Shown here: positions 53,110 through 62,856 of the stretch, one piece after another
Position numbering within the stretch: the stretch's first letter is position 1
How the letters are laid out: the number at the start of each line of letters is the position of its first letter
Assembly (NCBI GenBank): GCA_963799085.1
Contig: CAWCWA010000017.1
Location: 1 to 64,000 of the forward strand
Source: AP-15 sp963799085
GTDB taxonomy: Bacteria > Pseudomonadota > Alphaproteobacteria > ATCC43930 > CGMCC-115725
Length of the DNA stretch: 64,000 bases
Direction: 5' to 3'
The notes under the pieces: generated by a model
What the model was told of the DNA's origin: nothing
The model's input: the letters and a program-made list of their open reading frames with translations, nothing else
Database searches by the model: none
Position numbers and translations under genes: made by a program

Positions 53110-54442
53110 TCAGCGGCGCGACGGGAGCGGCAGCCGCAGAACAAAGGTGCTTTTGAGCCCGCGCCCAAACCAGCGCAGAAACGCGCCGAGGCTGGCGAGG
53201 TGGCCGTAATCCTCAAACTGGAACAGCACGAAAAGCGCGTAGGCCTTTCTCGGGTCGAACCCTTTGCGGCAGATCCGGATGCGCACGAACATCGTGATGC
53301 CGAGATCGGTCAGATGGTTGTTGCGCAGCGCTTCCTTCATCGTCAGCTTCGGCACCTCGATGACGAAATCGCCATGGATTTCCCGCAGCGCTATCGACGA
53401 GCCGGCCGCGCCTCGTATCGTAATGGAGGCGGCGTTCGCCCAGCTTCGAAACCGAAGCCGCGCGGAAACGCACAGCGCAGCAGCAAGCCGAAAGGTTTTC
53501 AGTTTCCGCGTTCGAGCCCGGCGACATCCGCTGCCGCGAGCGTTACGTCGCTTTCCTCCTCCCGGCGCTGTCCGCTCAGTCGAGCCAGCGCCGCGGGCTC
53601 CATCATCCGATAGGCTGAGGGCGGGACCGAAACGCTGCTGAAATCGCCGAGATCGAGCGTCGTGTAGGGCGGCAGCAGCCGGGCGCGCGAGGCCCAGATG
53701 GCGCTCGAGATCGCGATAGGTCGTGCGGTAATCGTTCGCCCAGCGGCTGTCGTCGCGCTCGAAGACCGCCTGGCTCGCAAATGGCAGGTAAATATCGGCG
53801 CCGAGGCGGTCGCACAGGCGGCAGACAGACTCCACGTAATGTCGTGCCGAGCTCAGCGAGACGATGCCGTCGTCATCGTAGAAAGCTGTTGACGATGCTC
53901 GCCGGCGAATAGCTGCACAGCAGGATGCGCGGCTTGCCGATGCGCTCGGCCAGGCGGCGGACCGCGCGTAATATCGGTGGCGGCGGTTTGGCGTCGTTGA
54001 AGTTGAGGATCAGCGCCGAGGGCGTGTCGACGATCAGCAGGCTGTCGTCGTTCCATACCGGGAGCGACAGGATCGAAACACCCTCGCACGAAAGCGTGCC
54101 AACGCTGCGGTGCGAGGCCTCCGCGCGAAAGCCTCGTTCGGCCAGATAGTCGAGATAGCCGCGCTCGGCCAATGCCGGGAAAAGATAGGTCGGGCCCCGG
54201 CCGAGGCGGCGGATCGAAGGCATGTGAAAATGGTCGGGATGCTCGTGCGTCACATAAACGGCCGCGCTTCCCGCCAGCCAATCGATCTCCTCGGGCGAGG
54301 GGTAATGCTGCAGCCACCAGCTGCGCCAATAAACCGAGCCGACGAGCCACGGGTCGGTCAGCAACAGCGGGCTCTCGCCGTCGCGGTAGAGGGCGAGCGA
54401 GGCGTGGCCGAGCGTGCGCGCCTTAAGCGAAGGCAAGGGCAA
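53110..54442 (-). CDS. MBL-fold metallo-hydrolase (UlaG/CMP-NeuAc hydroxylase-like), three frameshifts
   Basis: N-terminal metallo-beta-lactamase fold with VYVTHEHPDHFHMPSIRRLG (HxHxDH). The C-terminal continuation is in three frames: ESVCRLCDRLGADIYLPFAS, ARLLPPYTTLDLGDFSSVSV and LKTFRLAAALCVSARLRFRS to MKEALRNNHLTDLGITMFVR; breaks near 53875, 53700 and 53515. About 444 residues repaired. Start ATG 54442, 20 bp after the MetX-like stop, same strand, so probably one transcript. The substrate is unknown. Confidence 0.75.
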
Positions 54443-54461
54443 TGATGCCGAGCGGTCGGTC

Positions 54462-55539
54462 TTAGCCGAGCCCGGCGATGAGCGGCGCTAGGAAGTCGCG
54501 CAACACCGGCGACCATTTCGCGTGTTCGGGCCCGCTCGCGGAATGGCCGAGTTCGGTGTCGATCTCGAAATAGCTCGCGCGTGATGCCGGCGGCGGCCAG
54601 ATCCGCCATGACGCCCGGCGCGATCGAGGGCGGGAACAGCCGGTCGGTGCGGCTCAGAACGTAGAGCACTTTGGCCTTGATCCTGGAGAAATCCTTGACC
54701 GTGTCGTAGCTGAGCGTGCCGCGCCGCAGGATCACGAGCGAGTTGGCGTCCCAGCTCTTTGCCCAGGCGGCGGCTTGCGCGCGGATTTCCGCCTCGCGCG
54801 CCTCGGGGTCGGGAAAGCGGCCGGCGAGTGCGGCCTCGATGCCGTTGCGCTTCAGCATCTCGACCCGTAATTGCGTCAGCACGGTTTTGGCCTCGCCCCT
54901 GCCGTAGTAATGCCCGCCGTGCCAATCGGGATCGGCGGCGAGCCGCGCCTGGAGTTCGGCGAGACTCTCTTCGACATTCTGCGAGCGGGGTGCCGTCACC
55001 ACCGGGACGACCGCGTCCATGAAATCGGGATAGCTCACGGCCCACTGGAACGCCTGGTAGCCGCCGTAGGAGGGACCGGCGACGGCGACCAGATGGCGCA
55101 CGCCGAGACTGTCGAGGAGCGCCTTTTCCGCCGCGACGATGTCGCGCACCGTGATCGCCGGAAAATCGGCGCCATAGGCGCGCCCGGCGCGCGGGTCGAT
55201 ACTCGCCGCATTGGTCGAGCCGTAGGACGAGCCCAACATGTTCGAGGAAACGACAAAGAGCCGGTCGGTGTCGATCGCCTTGCCGGGACCGATCAGCCCA
55301 TCCCACCAACCGGGCAAATTGCCGTTCGCCGGGTTGCGGCCGGCGGCGTGGTGGCTGCTGGTGTAGCCGTGGGCGATCAGGACCGCGTTGCGCCCATCGG
55401 CGGCGAGCCGGCCATAGGTTTCGTATGCGATCTTCGCCTCGGGCATGACGGCGCCGTTCTGCAGCCGAAAGTCGCGGATCGCGAAGCGGCGGTCCTCGAC
55501 GGTTCCGAGATCGGCGCTGGGAGAGATGCTGTCGGGCAT
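54462..55539 (-). CDS. MetX-like (homoserine O-acyltransferase family) alpha/beta hydrolase (one frameshift)
   Basis: FRLQNGAVMPEAKIAYETYG, LIAHGYTSSHHAAGRNPANG, DRLFVVSSNMLGSSYGSTNA and nucleophile elbow AVAGPSYGGYQAFQWAVSYP are MetX-family landmarks; the Asp is in VLYVLSRTDRLFPPSIAPGV. After LAAAGI the frame shifts near 54575; repaired it reads SYFEIDTELGHSASGPEHAK (catalytic His) and stops at 54462. About 359 residues. Could acylate homoserine or serve another acyl-transfer or hydrolysis role, as many paralogues do. Confidence 0.8.
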
Positions 55540-55640
55540 GTCGGCGGCCTCTGGATCGGTGTAGCCGGAATTGTGCCAGCGGGCCCGGTCGATGTCACGG
55601 CGCACTTTGCGCGGCGGCTGCTCCGCGCTAAACCCTGGTG

Positions 55641-56153
55641 ATGCTTCGCGCCGCCATATTGCTGGGCATGCTGTTGCTGACCGGCTGCCTCGGCGGCGGG
55701 CCGGCGCCATTGCCCGCCGAACGGGCATGGGCCCGGTTTCCGCCGGGAGGTGTCGTCGACGTGATTTCGATCGAGGCGCTGAACCGGTTGCTGCTGCGCA
55801 GCGCCGAACTGGTGGCGCCCGACGGGCAGGTGACGCCCTCGGCGGCGATCGCCGTCAACCCGGCACCGCCCGACATGCTCTCGCAGCAGATTCCCGACGG
55901 CCCCTATTCGGGCGCCACCTTCGGCGTCAGCAATTTCGCCTCGAATGCGCCGGGATCCGGGGTCGCCGCCGGCGTACCGCAGAGCAGCAACCGGTTACTG
56001 GCGATGCTCGCAACGACTTCGATCACCCTGCCCGATCCGGTCGAATACCGCCGCGACTGGCGCGCCTACCGCATCCGCCTGCATTTCGGCGACCCGCCGG
56101 GCCCGGTCGAGACCCGCGAGATCGCCGCCCCCGAGCCGCCGCCCGAGACTTAG
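55641..56153 (+). CDS. Putative lipoprotein of unknown function
   Basis: MLRAAILLGMLLLTGCLGGG is a lipoprotein signal with LTGC lipobox. The mature part (VDVISIEALNRLLLRSAELV, LLAMLATTSITLPDPVEYRR, AYRIRLHFGDPPGPVETREI) resembles no family I can name. 170 residues; ATG 55641 (a GTG one codon earlier is possible). Divergent from the MetX-like gene, convergent with folE. Confidence 0.65.
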   Translation: MLRAAILLGMLLLTGCLGGGPAPLPAERAWARFPPGGVVDVISIEALNRLLLRSAELVAPDGQVTPSAAIAVNPAPPDMLSQQIPDGPYSGATFGVSNFASNAPGSGVAAGVPQSSNRLLAMLATTSITLPDPVEYRRDWRAYRIRLHFGDPPGPVETREIAAPEPPPET

Positions 56154-56175
56154 CCGCCGCCCAAGGGTTAGGCGA

Positions 56176-56835
56176 TCACACGTTGTCGAGCTTGGCGCCG
56201 CCGGGGGTGCCGATCATCGCGAGAACTTCGCGCCGGCTCAGCGGATCGTTGCGGAAGGCGCCGAGCATGCGGCTCGTCACCATCGTGACGCCCGGCTTGT
56301 GCACGCCGCGGGTGGTCATGCACTGGTGCGCCGCCTCGATCACCACGGCGACACCTTTGGGCTGCAATACCTCGTCGAGCGTGTTGGCGATCTGTGCGGT
56401 CATCTTTTCCTGGATCTGGAGCCGCCGCGCGAACACCTCGACAAGCCGCGCCAGCTTCGAGATGCCGACCACCCGGTTATTCGGGATATAGGCGACATGC
56501 ACCTTGCCGATGATCGGCGCGATGTGGTGCTCGCAATGCGATTCGAAGCGGATGTCCTTCAGGACGACGATTTCGTCGTAGCCGTCGGTCTCCTCGAAGG
56601 TGCGCTGCAACAACGCCACCGGATCTTCGTCATAGCCGCCGAAGAATTCGCTATAGGCGCGCACCACCCGGTCGGGCGTGCCGAGCAGCCCCTCGCGGTT
56701 CGGATCGTCGCCGGCCCAGCGGATCAGCGTGCGCACCGCCTCCTCGGCTTCGGCTCGGGTTGGCCGGCCGGCATCGGCCGGGCGCCGCGATCGATCTTCG
56801 GAAACCGGCGAGGACAGGTCGAACATACGCGCCAT
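56176..56835 (-). CDS. folE: GTP cyclohydrolase I
   Basis: First step of folate/pterin synthesis: GTP to dihydroneopterin triphosphate. Zinc ligands in FESHCEHHIAPIIGKVHVAY and IEAAHQCMTTRGVHKPGVTM; YIPNNRVVGISKLARLVEVF and ARRLQIQEKMTAQIANTLDE are standard. 219 residues, intact. Close to apaG (52 bp), same strand. Confidence 0.95.
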   Translation of the reverse strand: MARMFDLSSPVSEDRSRRPADAGRPTRAEAEEAVRTLIRWAGDDPNREGLLGTPDRVVRAYSEFFGGYDEDPVALLQRTFEETDGYDEIVVLKDIRFESHCEHHIAPIIGKVHVAYIPNNRVVGISKLARLVEVFARRLQIQEKMTAQIANTLDEVLQPKGVAVVIEAAHQCMTTRGVHKPGVTMVTSRMLGAFRNDPLSRREVLAMIGTPGGAKLDNV

Positions 56836-56887
56836 CAGACTTCTCTTTTTCTGGTGAACAATCGAACCCCGGAGCGGCGAGCCGGGA

Positions 56888-57283
56888 TCAGTTGAGACGG
56901 ACGGCCTGATGCGGGCTGTCGAGCGAAAAGGCGGGGATCCGCACCGCGAAGCTCTCGCCGCCCTTGGTCTCCATCTCGTAGCTGCCGACCATGATGCCCG
57001 ACGGTGTCGGCAACGGCGTGCCGCTGGTGTATTCGAAGCTCTCGCCCGGGCCTAGCACCGGCTGCTCGCCAACCACTCCCGGCCCCCGCACCTCCTGCAT
57101 CTGGCCGCGATTGTCGGTGATCTTCCAGTGGCGCCGGCGCAGTTGCACGGTTTCCTCGCCGCGGTTTTCGATGCGCACGTGGTAGGCCCAGACGTAGTGG
57201 TTCTCGGCCGGCGAGGATTGGTCCTCCAGGTAGAACGGCTTGACCGTAATCTTGATTGCTCGCGTGGTTTCCGAATAGGTCAC
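56888..57283 (-). CDS. apaG: ApaG-family protein
   Basis: Fibronectin-type beta-sandwich protein linked to Co/Mg resistance and Ap4A metabolism. Seen: ITVKPFYLEDQSSPAENHYV, WAYHVRIENRGEETVQLRRR, HWKITDNRGQMQEVRGPGVV, GEQPVLGPGESFEYTSGTPL. 131 residues, normal length. Upstream of folE on the same strand. Confidence 0.93.
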   Translation of the reverse strand: MTYSETTRAIKITVKPFYLEDQSSPAENHYVWAYHVRIENRGEETVQLRRRHWKITDNRGQMQEVRGPGVVGEQPVLGPGESFEYTSGTPLPTPSGIMVGSYEMETKGGESFAVRIPAFSLDSPHQAVRLN

Positions 57284-57380
57284 TGGACGGCCCTCGCTAC
57301 TTCGACCCGGCGGGCGTCTTGACGGCGGCGCGGGTCATGCTCGACGAACAATGTCGGTCGGCGGCAGGAAGAGGTCAAGA

Positions 57381-58259
57381 TCAGCGCGCCGGCGCCAGCA
57401 ACTCCAGGATGTGTTCGTCGGCCGCGCGTCCCGAACCTTGCGGGCTGATCGTCTGGATGCAGACATGGTCGGCGCCGGCGTCCCAGTGCTGCTGGATGCG
57501 GGCGCGGATCGCCGCCTCGTCGCCCCAGGCGACCATCGCGTCGAGGAAGCGGTTGGAGCCGCCGCCGGCCAGGTCATCCTCGCCAAAGCCCTGGCGGCGC
57601 CACCCGTTGACATAATTCTCCAGTTGCAGATAGCGCGACAACGCCTGCCGCGCGGCACTGCGCGCCGCCGCCGGATCGGTCTCGCGCAGCACCCAGACCT
57701 CCGGACACAAAAGCTTGCCGGGGCCGAGAATGCCACGCGCCTGCGCGGTGTGCTCCGGGGCCGTGTTGTAGGGGTGCGCGCCGTCGGCAAGCTCTGCAGA
57801 AAGCTTCATCATGCGCGGGCCGAGTGCCGCGACGATCGTCAGCGGCCGCTCGCGCGGCATCGGCGCCCCATAGGGCGCGTCGCGCATCGCTTCGAGATAG
57901 GCCCGCATCGTCGCCACCGGCTTATCGTAGGTATGGCCCCGCACGCCCTCGACCATCGGCGCGTGCGATACCCCCACGCCGAGCAGGAACCTGCCGTCCG
58001 ATTGCTCGGCCAGAGCCCGCTGGCCGTTCGCCATCGCCATCGCGTCGCGGGCGTAGATATTGGCGATGCCGGTCGCCACGATCAGCCTCTTGGTGTGGGC
58101 GAGGAGCCATGCCGAGTGGACGAGCGCGTTGCGCCCGCGGCTCTCCGGGATCCACATCGCGGAATAGCCCCAGGCCTCGACGCGCCGGGCGAACTCAGCC
58201 GCCTCCGCCGCGCGCATGCCGTCCATTGAAATCCAGACGCCGAGCTTGCCGAGTTCCAT
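57381..58259 (-). CDS. LLM-class oxidoreductase, F420-dependent-like (TIGR03620 type)
   Basis: Luciferase-like TIM barrel: GKLGVWISMDGMRAAEAAEF, GYSAMWIPESRGRNALVHSA, TKRLIVATGIANIYARDAMA, FLLGVGVSHAPMVEGVRGHT. ATG at 58259 gives a 292-residue protein; a longer frame to 58538 would overlap the divergent MFS promoter. Whether it truly uses F420 or FMN cannot be told from motifs. The substrate is unknown. Confidence 0.82.
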   Translation of the reverse strand: MELGKLGVWISMDGMRAAEAAEFARRVEAWGYSAMWIPESRGRNALVHSAWLLAHTKRLIVATGIANIYARDAMAMANGQRALAEQSDGRFLLGVGVSHAPMVEGVRGHTYDKPVATMRAYLEAMRDAPYGAPMPRERPLTIVAALGPRMMKLSAELADGAHPYNTAPEHTAQARGILGPGKLLCPEVWVLRETDPAAARSAARQALSRYLQLENYVNGWRRQGFGEDDLAGGGSNRFLDAMVAWGDEAAIRARIQQHWDAGADHVCIQTISPQGSGRAADEHILELLAPAR

Positions 58260-58379
58260 TGCCCGCCTCCCGAGCTGCCGATGCGGGCAGTGTGAATCGC
58301 CAAGAGGGCTTCGTCCAGCCCGCTGCGTCGATCGGTCATTCGACCGGGGGCGACGACGGGCCTTGCTCCGCCGTTGAGG

Positions 58380-59580
58380 GTGCGCGATATCAGACCGGTG
58401 CCGACCCTCATTCTCATCGTTTTTGTCGACCTCGTCGGGTTCGGCCTCGTCATCCCGCTTCTGCCCTATTACGCGGTGCGCTTTGACGCCTCGCCGCAGC
58501 AGGTGACCGTACTGCTCGCGGTCTATTCGCTGGCGCAACTGGTCACCGCACCGCTATGGGGACGGCTCAGCGACCGCATCGGGCGGCGGCCGGTGCTGAT
58601 GGCGAGCATGGCGGCCTCGGCCTTGGCCTATCTCTGGCTTGGCAATGCCGAGGAGTTGTGGATGCTCTACGCCGCGCGGGCGCTGGCCGGAGCCTGCGCC
58701 GGCAACATCGCCGCGGCACAGGCCTATATCGCCGACGTGACCAAGCCCGAGGACCGCGCCCGCGGTATGGGCATGATCGGCGCCGCGTTCGGTTTCGGTT
58801 TCATTATCGGCCCGGCCTTGGGCGGGTTTCTCGCCGGCGCCGATCCTGCCACGGCCGATCTCGCCAAGCCGGCCTGGGTGGCCGCGGCACTCTCGGCATT
58901 GGCCCTTCTCGGCGTGGCGATTTTCTTGCCGGAGAGCCGCAAGCCGGCGACCGGGCGGCAAGCGCCCGGGGCAGAGCCGTCTGCAGGCGATCTTTGGCGC
59001 GCTGCGGCGGCCGGTCCTGGGGCGGCTGATCCTGATCTTCTTTCTCGTCATCCTGGCGTTTGCCGGCATGGAGAGCACGTTTGCGCTGTGGGCGATGCGG
59101 CAGTTCGAATGGGGACCGGCGCAGATCGGCTATGTCTTCGCCTATGTCGGCGTCTTGTCGGCGGTATTGCAGGGCGGGCTGATCGGTCGGCTCAACGCGC
59201 GCTTTGGCGAGGAGCGGCTGGTGCTGTGCGGCCTCGGCCTGATCGGCGCCGGGCTGCTGATCCTGCCCGAAGCCCGCGACATTCCGATCCTCGGCGTCGC
59301 CGTCAGCGCGCTGGCGCTCGGCATCGGTTTGACGCAGCCCACGCTCAACAGCCTGATCTCGCGCCGCGCCGGGGCGGGTGAGCAGGGTGCGGTCCTGGGC
59401 GTATCGCAATCGGTCGGCAGCCTCGCCCGCGTGCTAGGGCCAGTTTCCGCCGGCTTCTTCTTCTCGCAATGGGGCCGCAACTGCGCCTTCTGGTGGGGGG
59501 CGGCGCTGGTCGCCGCGGCCCTGCTGCTGGCCCGCGAACTGCTGCGCCAGCGCGCCGACGCAGGGGCTTGCCGGCGGACC
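58380..59580 (+). CDS. MFS transporter, TetA-like (one frameshift)
   Basis: Twelve-helix drug/proton antiporter type: LILIVFVDLVGFGLVIPLLP, motif A APLWGRLSDRIGRRPVLMAS, RALAGACAGNIAAAQAYIAD, GAAFGFGFIIGPALGGFLAG, then after a frame change near 58965 LILIFFLVILAFAGMESTFA, GLTQPTLNSLISRRAGAGEQ and GAVLGVSQSVGSLARVLGPV. GTG start at about 58380. The frame runs without a stop into the ABC transporter gene, so its own stop codon is probably lost by another small indel near 59570. Confidence 0.85.
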
Positions 59581-59586
59581 CGCCGC

Positions 59587-61425
59587 GTGATCCCCGGCGG
59601 CCGCTTTCCGACGCCGGGACCACCGCGGCAGAAGGGCCGGCTGAAGGACGAACTGCGCGCGCTGAAATCGCTGGCACCCTATCTGTGGCCGCGCGATTCC
59701 TGGGGTTTGCGCGGCCGCGTCATGCTGGCCGTCGCTCTCCTGATCGCCGGCAAGCTTGTCAACATCGCCGTGCCGTTCCTCTACCGGGACGCGGTCAACG
59801 CGCTCTCGCCCGGTCATGACGTGGTCGCCGTCCCGGTGATGCTGATCGTCGCGTATGGGCTGGCGCGGGTCATGTCGCAGGGCTTCAACGAGCTGCGCAA
59901 CGCCGCTTTCGCCAAGGTCGGCCAGCGCGCGGTGCGTCAGGTGGCGCTCTCGGCCTTCCGTCATGTCCATGCGCTGTCGTTGCGTTTTCACCTCGATCGC
60001 CGCACCGGCGGACTGGCGCGGGCGATCGAGCGGGGTACGGCCGGCATCGATTTCCTGTTGAGCTTCATGCTCTTCAACGTCGTGCCGACGCTCTTCGAGA
60101 TCCTGCTCGTCTGCGGCATCCTGTGGCGGCTTTACGACTGGGCCTTCGCCGCGGTGACCTTCGTCACGATCGCGATCTATATCGGTTACACCTTTTCAGT
60201 CACCGACTGGCGCGTGCGTTTCCGCCGCGAGATGAACGAGCGCAACACCGAGGCGAACACCAAGGGGGTGGACGCGCTGCTCAATTTCGAGACGGTCAAG
60301 TATTTCGCCAATGAGGAGCATGAGGCACGGCGCTACGATGCGGCGCTGCGCGCCTACGAGCGCGCCGCGGTGAGGAGCGAGACGACCCTGGCGCTGCTCA
60401 ACCTCGGCCAGGGCTCGATCATCGCCGCGGGGCTCGTCGGCATCATGATCCTTGCCGGAGAGGGGGTCGCCGCCGGGCGGATGACGATCGGCGACTTCGT
60501 GCTGGTCAACGCCTATCTGATCCAGCTCTACATGCCGCTCAATTTCCTCGGCATGGTCTACCGCAACATCAAGCAGTCGCTGACCGATCTCGAACAGATG
60601 ACGGCGCTGATGGCGGTCAAGCCCGAGATCGAGGACCGGCCGGCGGCGCCCGCATTGGTCGTCGGCGCCGGCGCGGTCGCGTTCCGCCGGGTTTCCTTCC
60701 GCTACGATCCGCGACGGCCGATCCTGCGCGAGGTCGATTTTGCCGTCCCGGCGGGAGCCAAGGTCGCCATTGTCGGACCGAGCGGGGCCGGCAAGTCGAC
60801 GATCGCGCGCCTCCTCTTCCGCTTTTACGATGTCGATCAGGGTGCGATCGAGATCGACGGCCAGGACATCCGCGAGGTCACGCAGGATTCGCTGCGCCGG
60901 GCGATCGGCGTCGTGCCGCAGGACACGGTGCTGTTCAACGACACGATCTATTACAACATCGCCTATGGCCGCCCCGAGGCGACCCGCGCCGAGATCGAAC
61001 TCGCCGCACGCCTCGCCCGCATCGACGAATTCGTCGCCTCGCTTCCCGACGGCTACGAGACGACGGTCGGCGAGCGCGGGCTCAAACTGTCGGGCGGCGA
61101 AAAGCAGCGCGTCTCGATCGCGCGGGTCATTCTGAAGGCGCCGCGGATCCTGGTGTTCGACGAGGCGACCTCCGCACTCGACACAAGGACCGAACGCGAA
61201 ATCCAGGCGAGCCTCGCGGCGATCGCTGCCGACCGCACCACGCTTGTCATCGCCCACCGGCTCTCGACCGTGGTCGACGCCGACGAGATCCTGGTGCTCG
61301 ACGGCGGCCGCATCGTCGAACGCGGCAGCCACTCCCGGCTGCTGCGCGAGGACGGCGTCTACGCTGCGATGTGGGCGCGTCAGCAGGAGGCGGCGCGGCG
61401 CGAAGCCGCCCTTGCGGCGGAGTGA
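59587..61425 (+). CDS. Atm1-type ABC transporter, permease fused to ATPase
   Basis: Homodimeric half-transporter related to mitochondrial Atm1/ABCB7, which exports glutathione-bound sulfur or metal species. Membrane domain with LVNIAVPFLYRDAVNALSPG, the Atm1 signature LLNFETVKYFANEEHEARRY and RMTIGDFVLVNAYLIQLYMP; ATPase with Walker A VGPSGAGKSTIARLLFRFYD, signature LKLSGGEKQRVSIARVILKA, Walker B ILVFDEATSALDTRTEREIQ and H-loop VIAHRLSTVVDADEILVLDG. Start GTG 59587 is my estimate. About 612 residues. The stop overlaps meaB. Confidence 0.9.
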   Translation: MIPGGRFPTPGPPRQKGRLKDELRALKSLAPYLWPRDSWGLRGRVMLAVALLIAGKLVNIAVPFLYRDAVNALSPGHDVVAVPVMLIVAYGLARVMSQGFNELRNAAFAKVGQRAVRQVALSAFRHVHALSLRFHLDRRTGGLARAIERGTAGIDFLLSFMLFNVVPTLFEILLVCGILWRLYDWAFAAVTFVTIAIYIGYTFSVTDWRVRFRREMNERNTEANTKGVDALLNFETVKYFANEEHEARRYDAALRAYERAAVRSETTLALLNLGQGSIIAAGLVGIMILAGEGVAAGRMTIGDFVLVNAYLIQLYMPLNFLGMVYRNIKQSLTDLEQMTALMAVKPEIEDRPAAPALVVGAGAVAFRRVSFRYDPRRPILREVDFAVPAGAKVAIVGPSGAGKSTIARLLFRFYDVDQGAIEIDGQDIREVTQDSLRRAIGVVPQDTVLFNDTIYYNIAYGRPEATRAEIELAARLARIDEFVASLPDGYETTVGERGLKLSGGEKQRVSIARVILKAPRILVFDEATSALDTRTEREIQASLAAIAADRTTLVIAHRLSTVVDADEILVLDGGRIVERGSHSRLLREDGVYAAMWARQQEAARREAALAAE

Positions 61426-62397
61426 AGGGCAAGCTCGCCGACGAGCTGATCGCCGGCGACCGCCGGGCCTTGGCGCGCGCGGTGACACTCGTCGAAATCG
61501 ACCCGCGAGGAGGACCGCGTCGCCGCCGAAGCCCTGGTCGAAAGATTGCTGCCGCGCACCGGCAAGGGGGTGCGGATCGGCGTTTCGGGGCCGCCGGGTG
61601 CGGGGAAATCGACGCTGATCGAGCGCTTCGGGCTCGACGGCGTCGCGCTCGGGCATCGCATCGCCGTGCTCGCCGTCGATCCGGGGTCGAAGCGCGGCGG
61701 CGGCGCGATCCTCGCCGACAAGACGCGGATGGCGGAACTGGCGCGCTCGCCGCACGCCTTTGTCCGCCCGTCCTCGGCCGGCGTCAAGGAGGGTGGCGTC
61801 GCGCGCCGGACCCGCGAGGCGATCCTGTTGTGCGAGGCGGCGGGCTATGACGCCGTCATCGTCGAGACGGTCGGGGTGGGCCAATCCGAGACCGCGGTCG
61901 CCGAGATGGTCGACATGTTCGTGCTGGTATTGCCGCCGGCGGCCGGCGACGAATTGCAGGGCTTGAAGCGCGGCGTTGTCGAACTCGCCGACCTGATCCT
62001 CGTCAACAAGGCCGACGGCGCCTTCGCCGAGGCGGCGTACCGCGCCGTCGCGGACTATGCCAATGCGGTGCGGCTGATCCGCCCGTCCCATGCCGAGTGG
62101 CAGGTCGAAGTGCGCGCGGTCTCCGCCCTCGAAGGCAAGGGTATCCGCGAGATCTGGGAGGACGTCGCGCATTTCCGCGCCGCTCTCGAACGCAGCGGCG
62201 CCTGGACACGTCACCGCGCCGAGCAGGCCCGCGCCGCACTCTGGTCGGAGATTTCCGACAGCCTCCTCGACCAGTTCCGCGCCGACCCGGCCATCGCCGC
62301 CCGCCTCGCGGAAGCCGAAGCCGAAGTCGTCGCCGGAACCCACACCCCCACCGCCGCCGCCCGCCATCTCCTCGCGTCGTTTCTCGGGAAGACGTGA
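61422..62397 (+). CDS. meaB: MeaB/ArgK-type G3E GTPase for methylmalonyl-CoA mutase (one frameshift)
   Basis: GTPase chaperone protecting B12-dependent mutases. N-terminus KLADELIAGDRRALARAVTL; after a break near 61503 EEDRVAAEALVERLLPRTGK, P-loop IGVSGPPGAGKSTLIERFGL, VLAVDPGSKRGGGAILADKT, VIVETVGVGQSETAVAEMVD, base motif LVNKADGAFAEAAYRAVADY. About 325 residues repaired. GTG 61422 overlaps the ABC stop (GTGA). No mutase gene is in the window. Confidence 0.9.
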
Positions 62398-62508
62398 CTC
62401 ATCACCGCGGAGAGGGCCGCCTTGACGCGCGGCGGCTCGGGCCGTTAGAAAGCGCACCGGCGCGCGGCCGGGGATTATGACCGCGCGCGATGCTTTGATG
62501 AGGCAGGT

Positions 62509-62799
62509 ATGGCGCGCAAATGCATCGTGACGGGCAAGGGCGTCCAGGTCGGGCACCATGTCAGCCACTCCAATATCAAGTCCAAGCGGCGCTTTCTGCC
62601 CAATCTGCAGCACACTTCGGTCCTGTCCGACACGATCGGCCCGGTGCGCCTGCGGATCAGCGCCGCCGGGATCCGCACGATCGAGCATAAGGGCGGGATC
62701 GACGACTTTGTGCGCAACACGCCCAATCGCAAACTCTCGCCCGAAATCCGCCGTCTGAAGCGTCGGATCGAAGCCGCCGTGGCGCGCAAGGGCGGCTAG
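62509..62799 (+). CDS. rpmB: 50S ribosomal protein L28
   Basis: MARKCIVTGKGVQVGHHVSH, SNIKSKRRFLPNLQHTSVLS and VRLRISAAGIRTIEHKGGID are the L28 core. 96 residues, the usual alphaproteobacterial length. Confidence 0.96.
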   Translation: MARKCIVTGKGVQVGHHVSHSNIKSKRRFLPNLQHTSVLSDTIGPVRLRISAAGIRTIEHKGGIDDFVRNTPNRKLSPEIRRLKRRIEAAVARKGG

Positions 62800-62856
62800 G
62801 TCGTCGCCGCGCCGGGAACACGGCGCCGCCGCACGGCGTTCCTATTCAGGGGTGGA

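Noticed and set aside
55539..55640. SAM-II-type riboswitch before the MetX-like gene
   Set aside because: The 100-bp divergent gap shows no recognisable SAM-II stem-pseudoknot pattern.
60196..62688. Very long minus-strand open frame opposite the ABC transporter, meaB and rpmB
   Set aside because: Antisense to three recognised genes. Long antisense frames are common in GC-rich codon usage and the translation has no domain.
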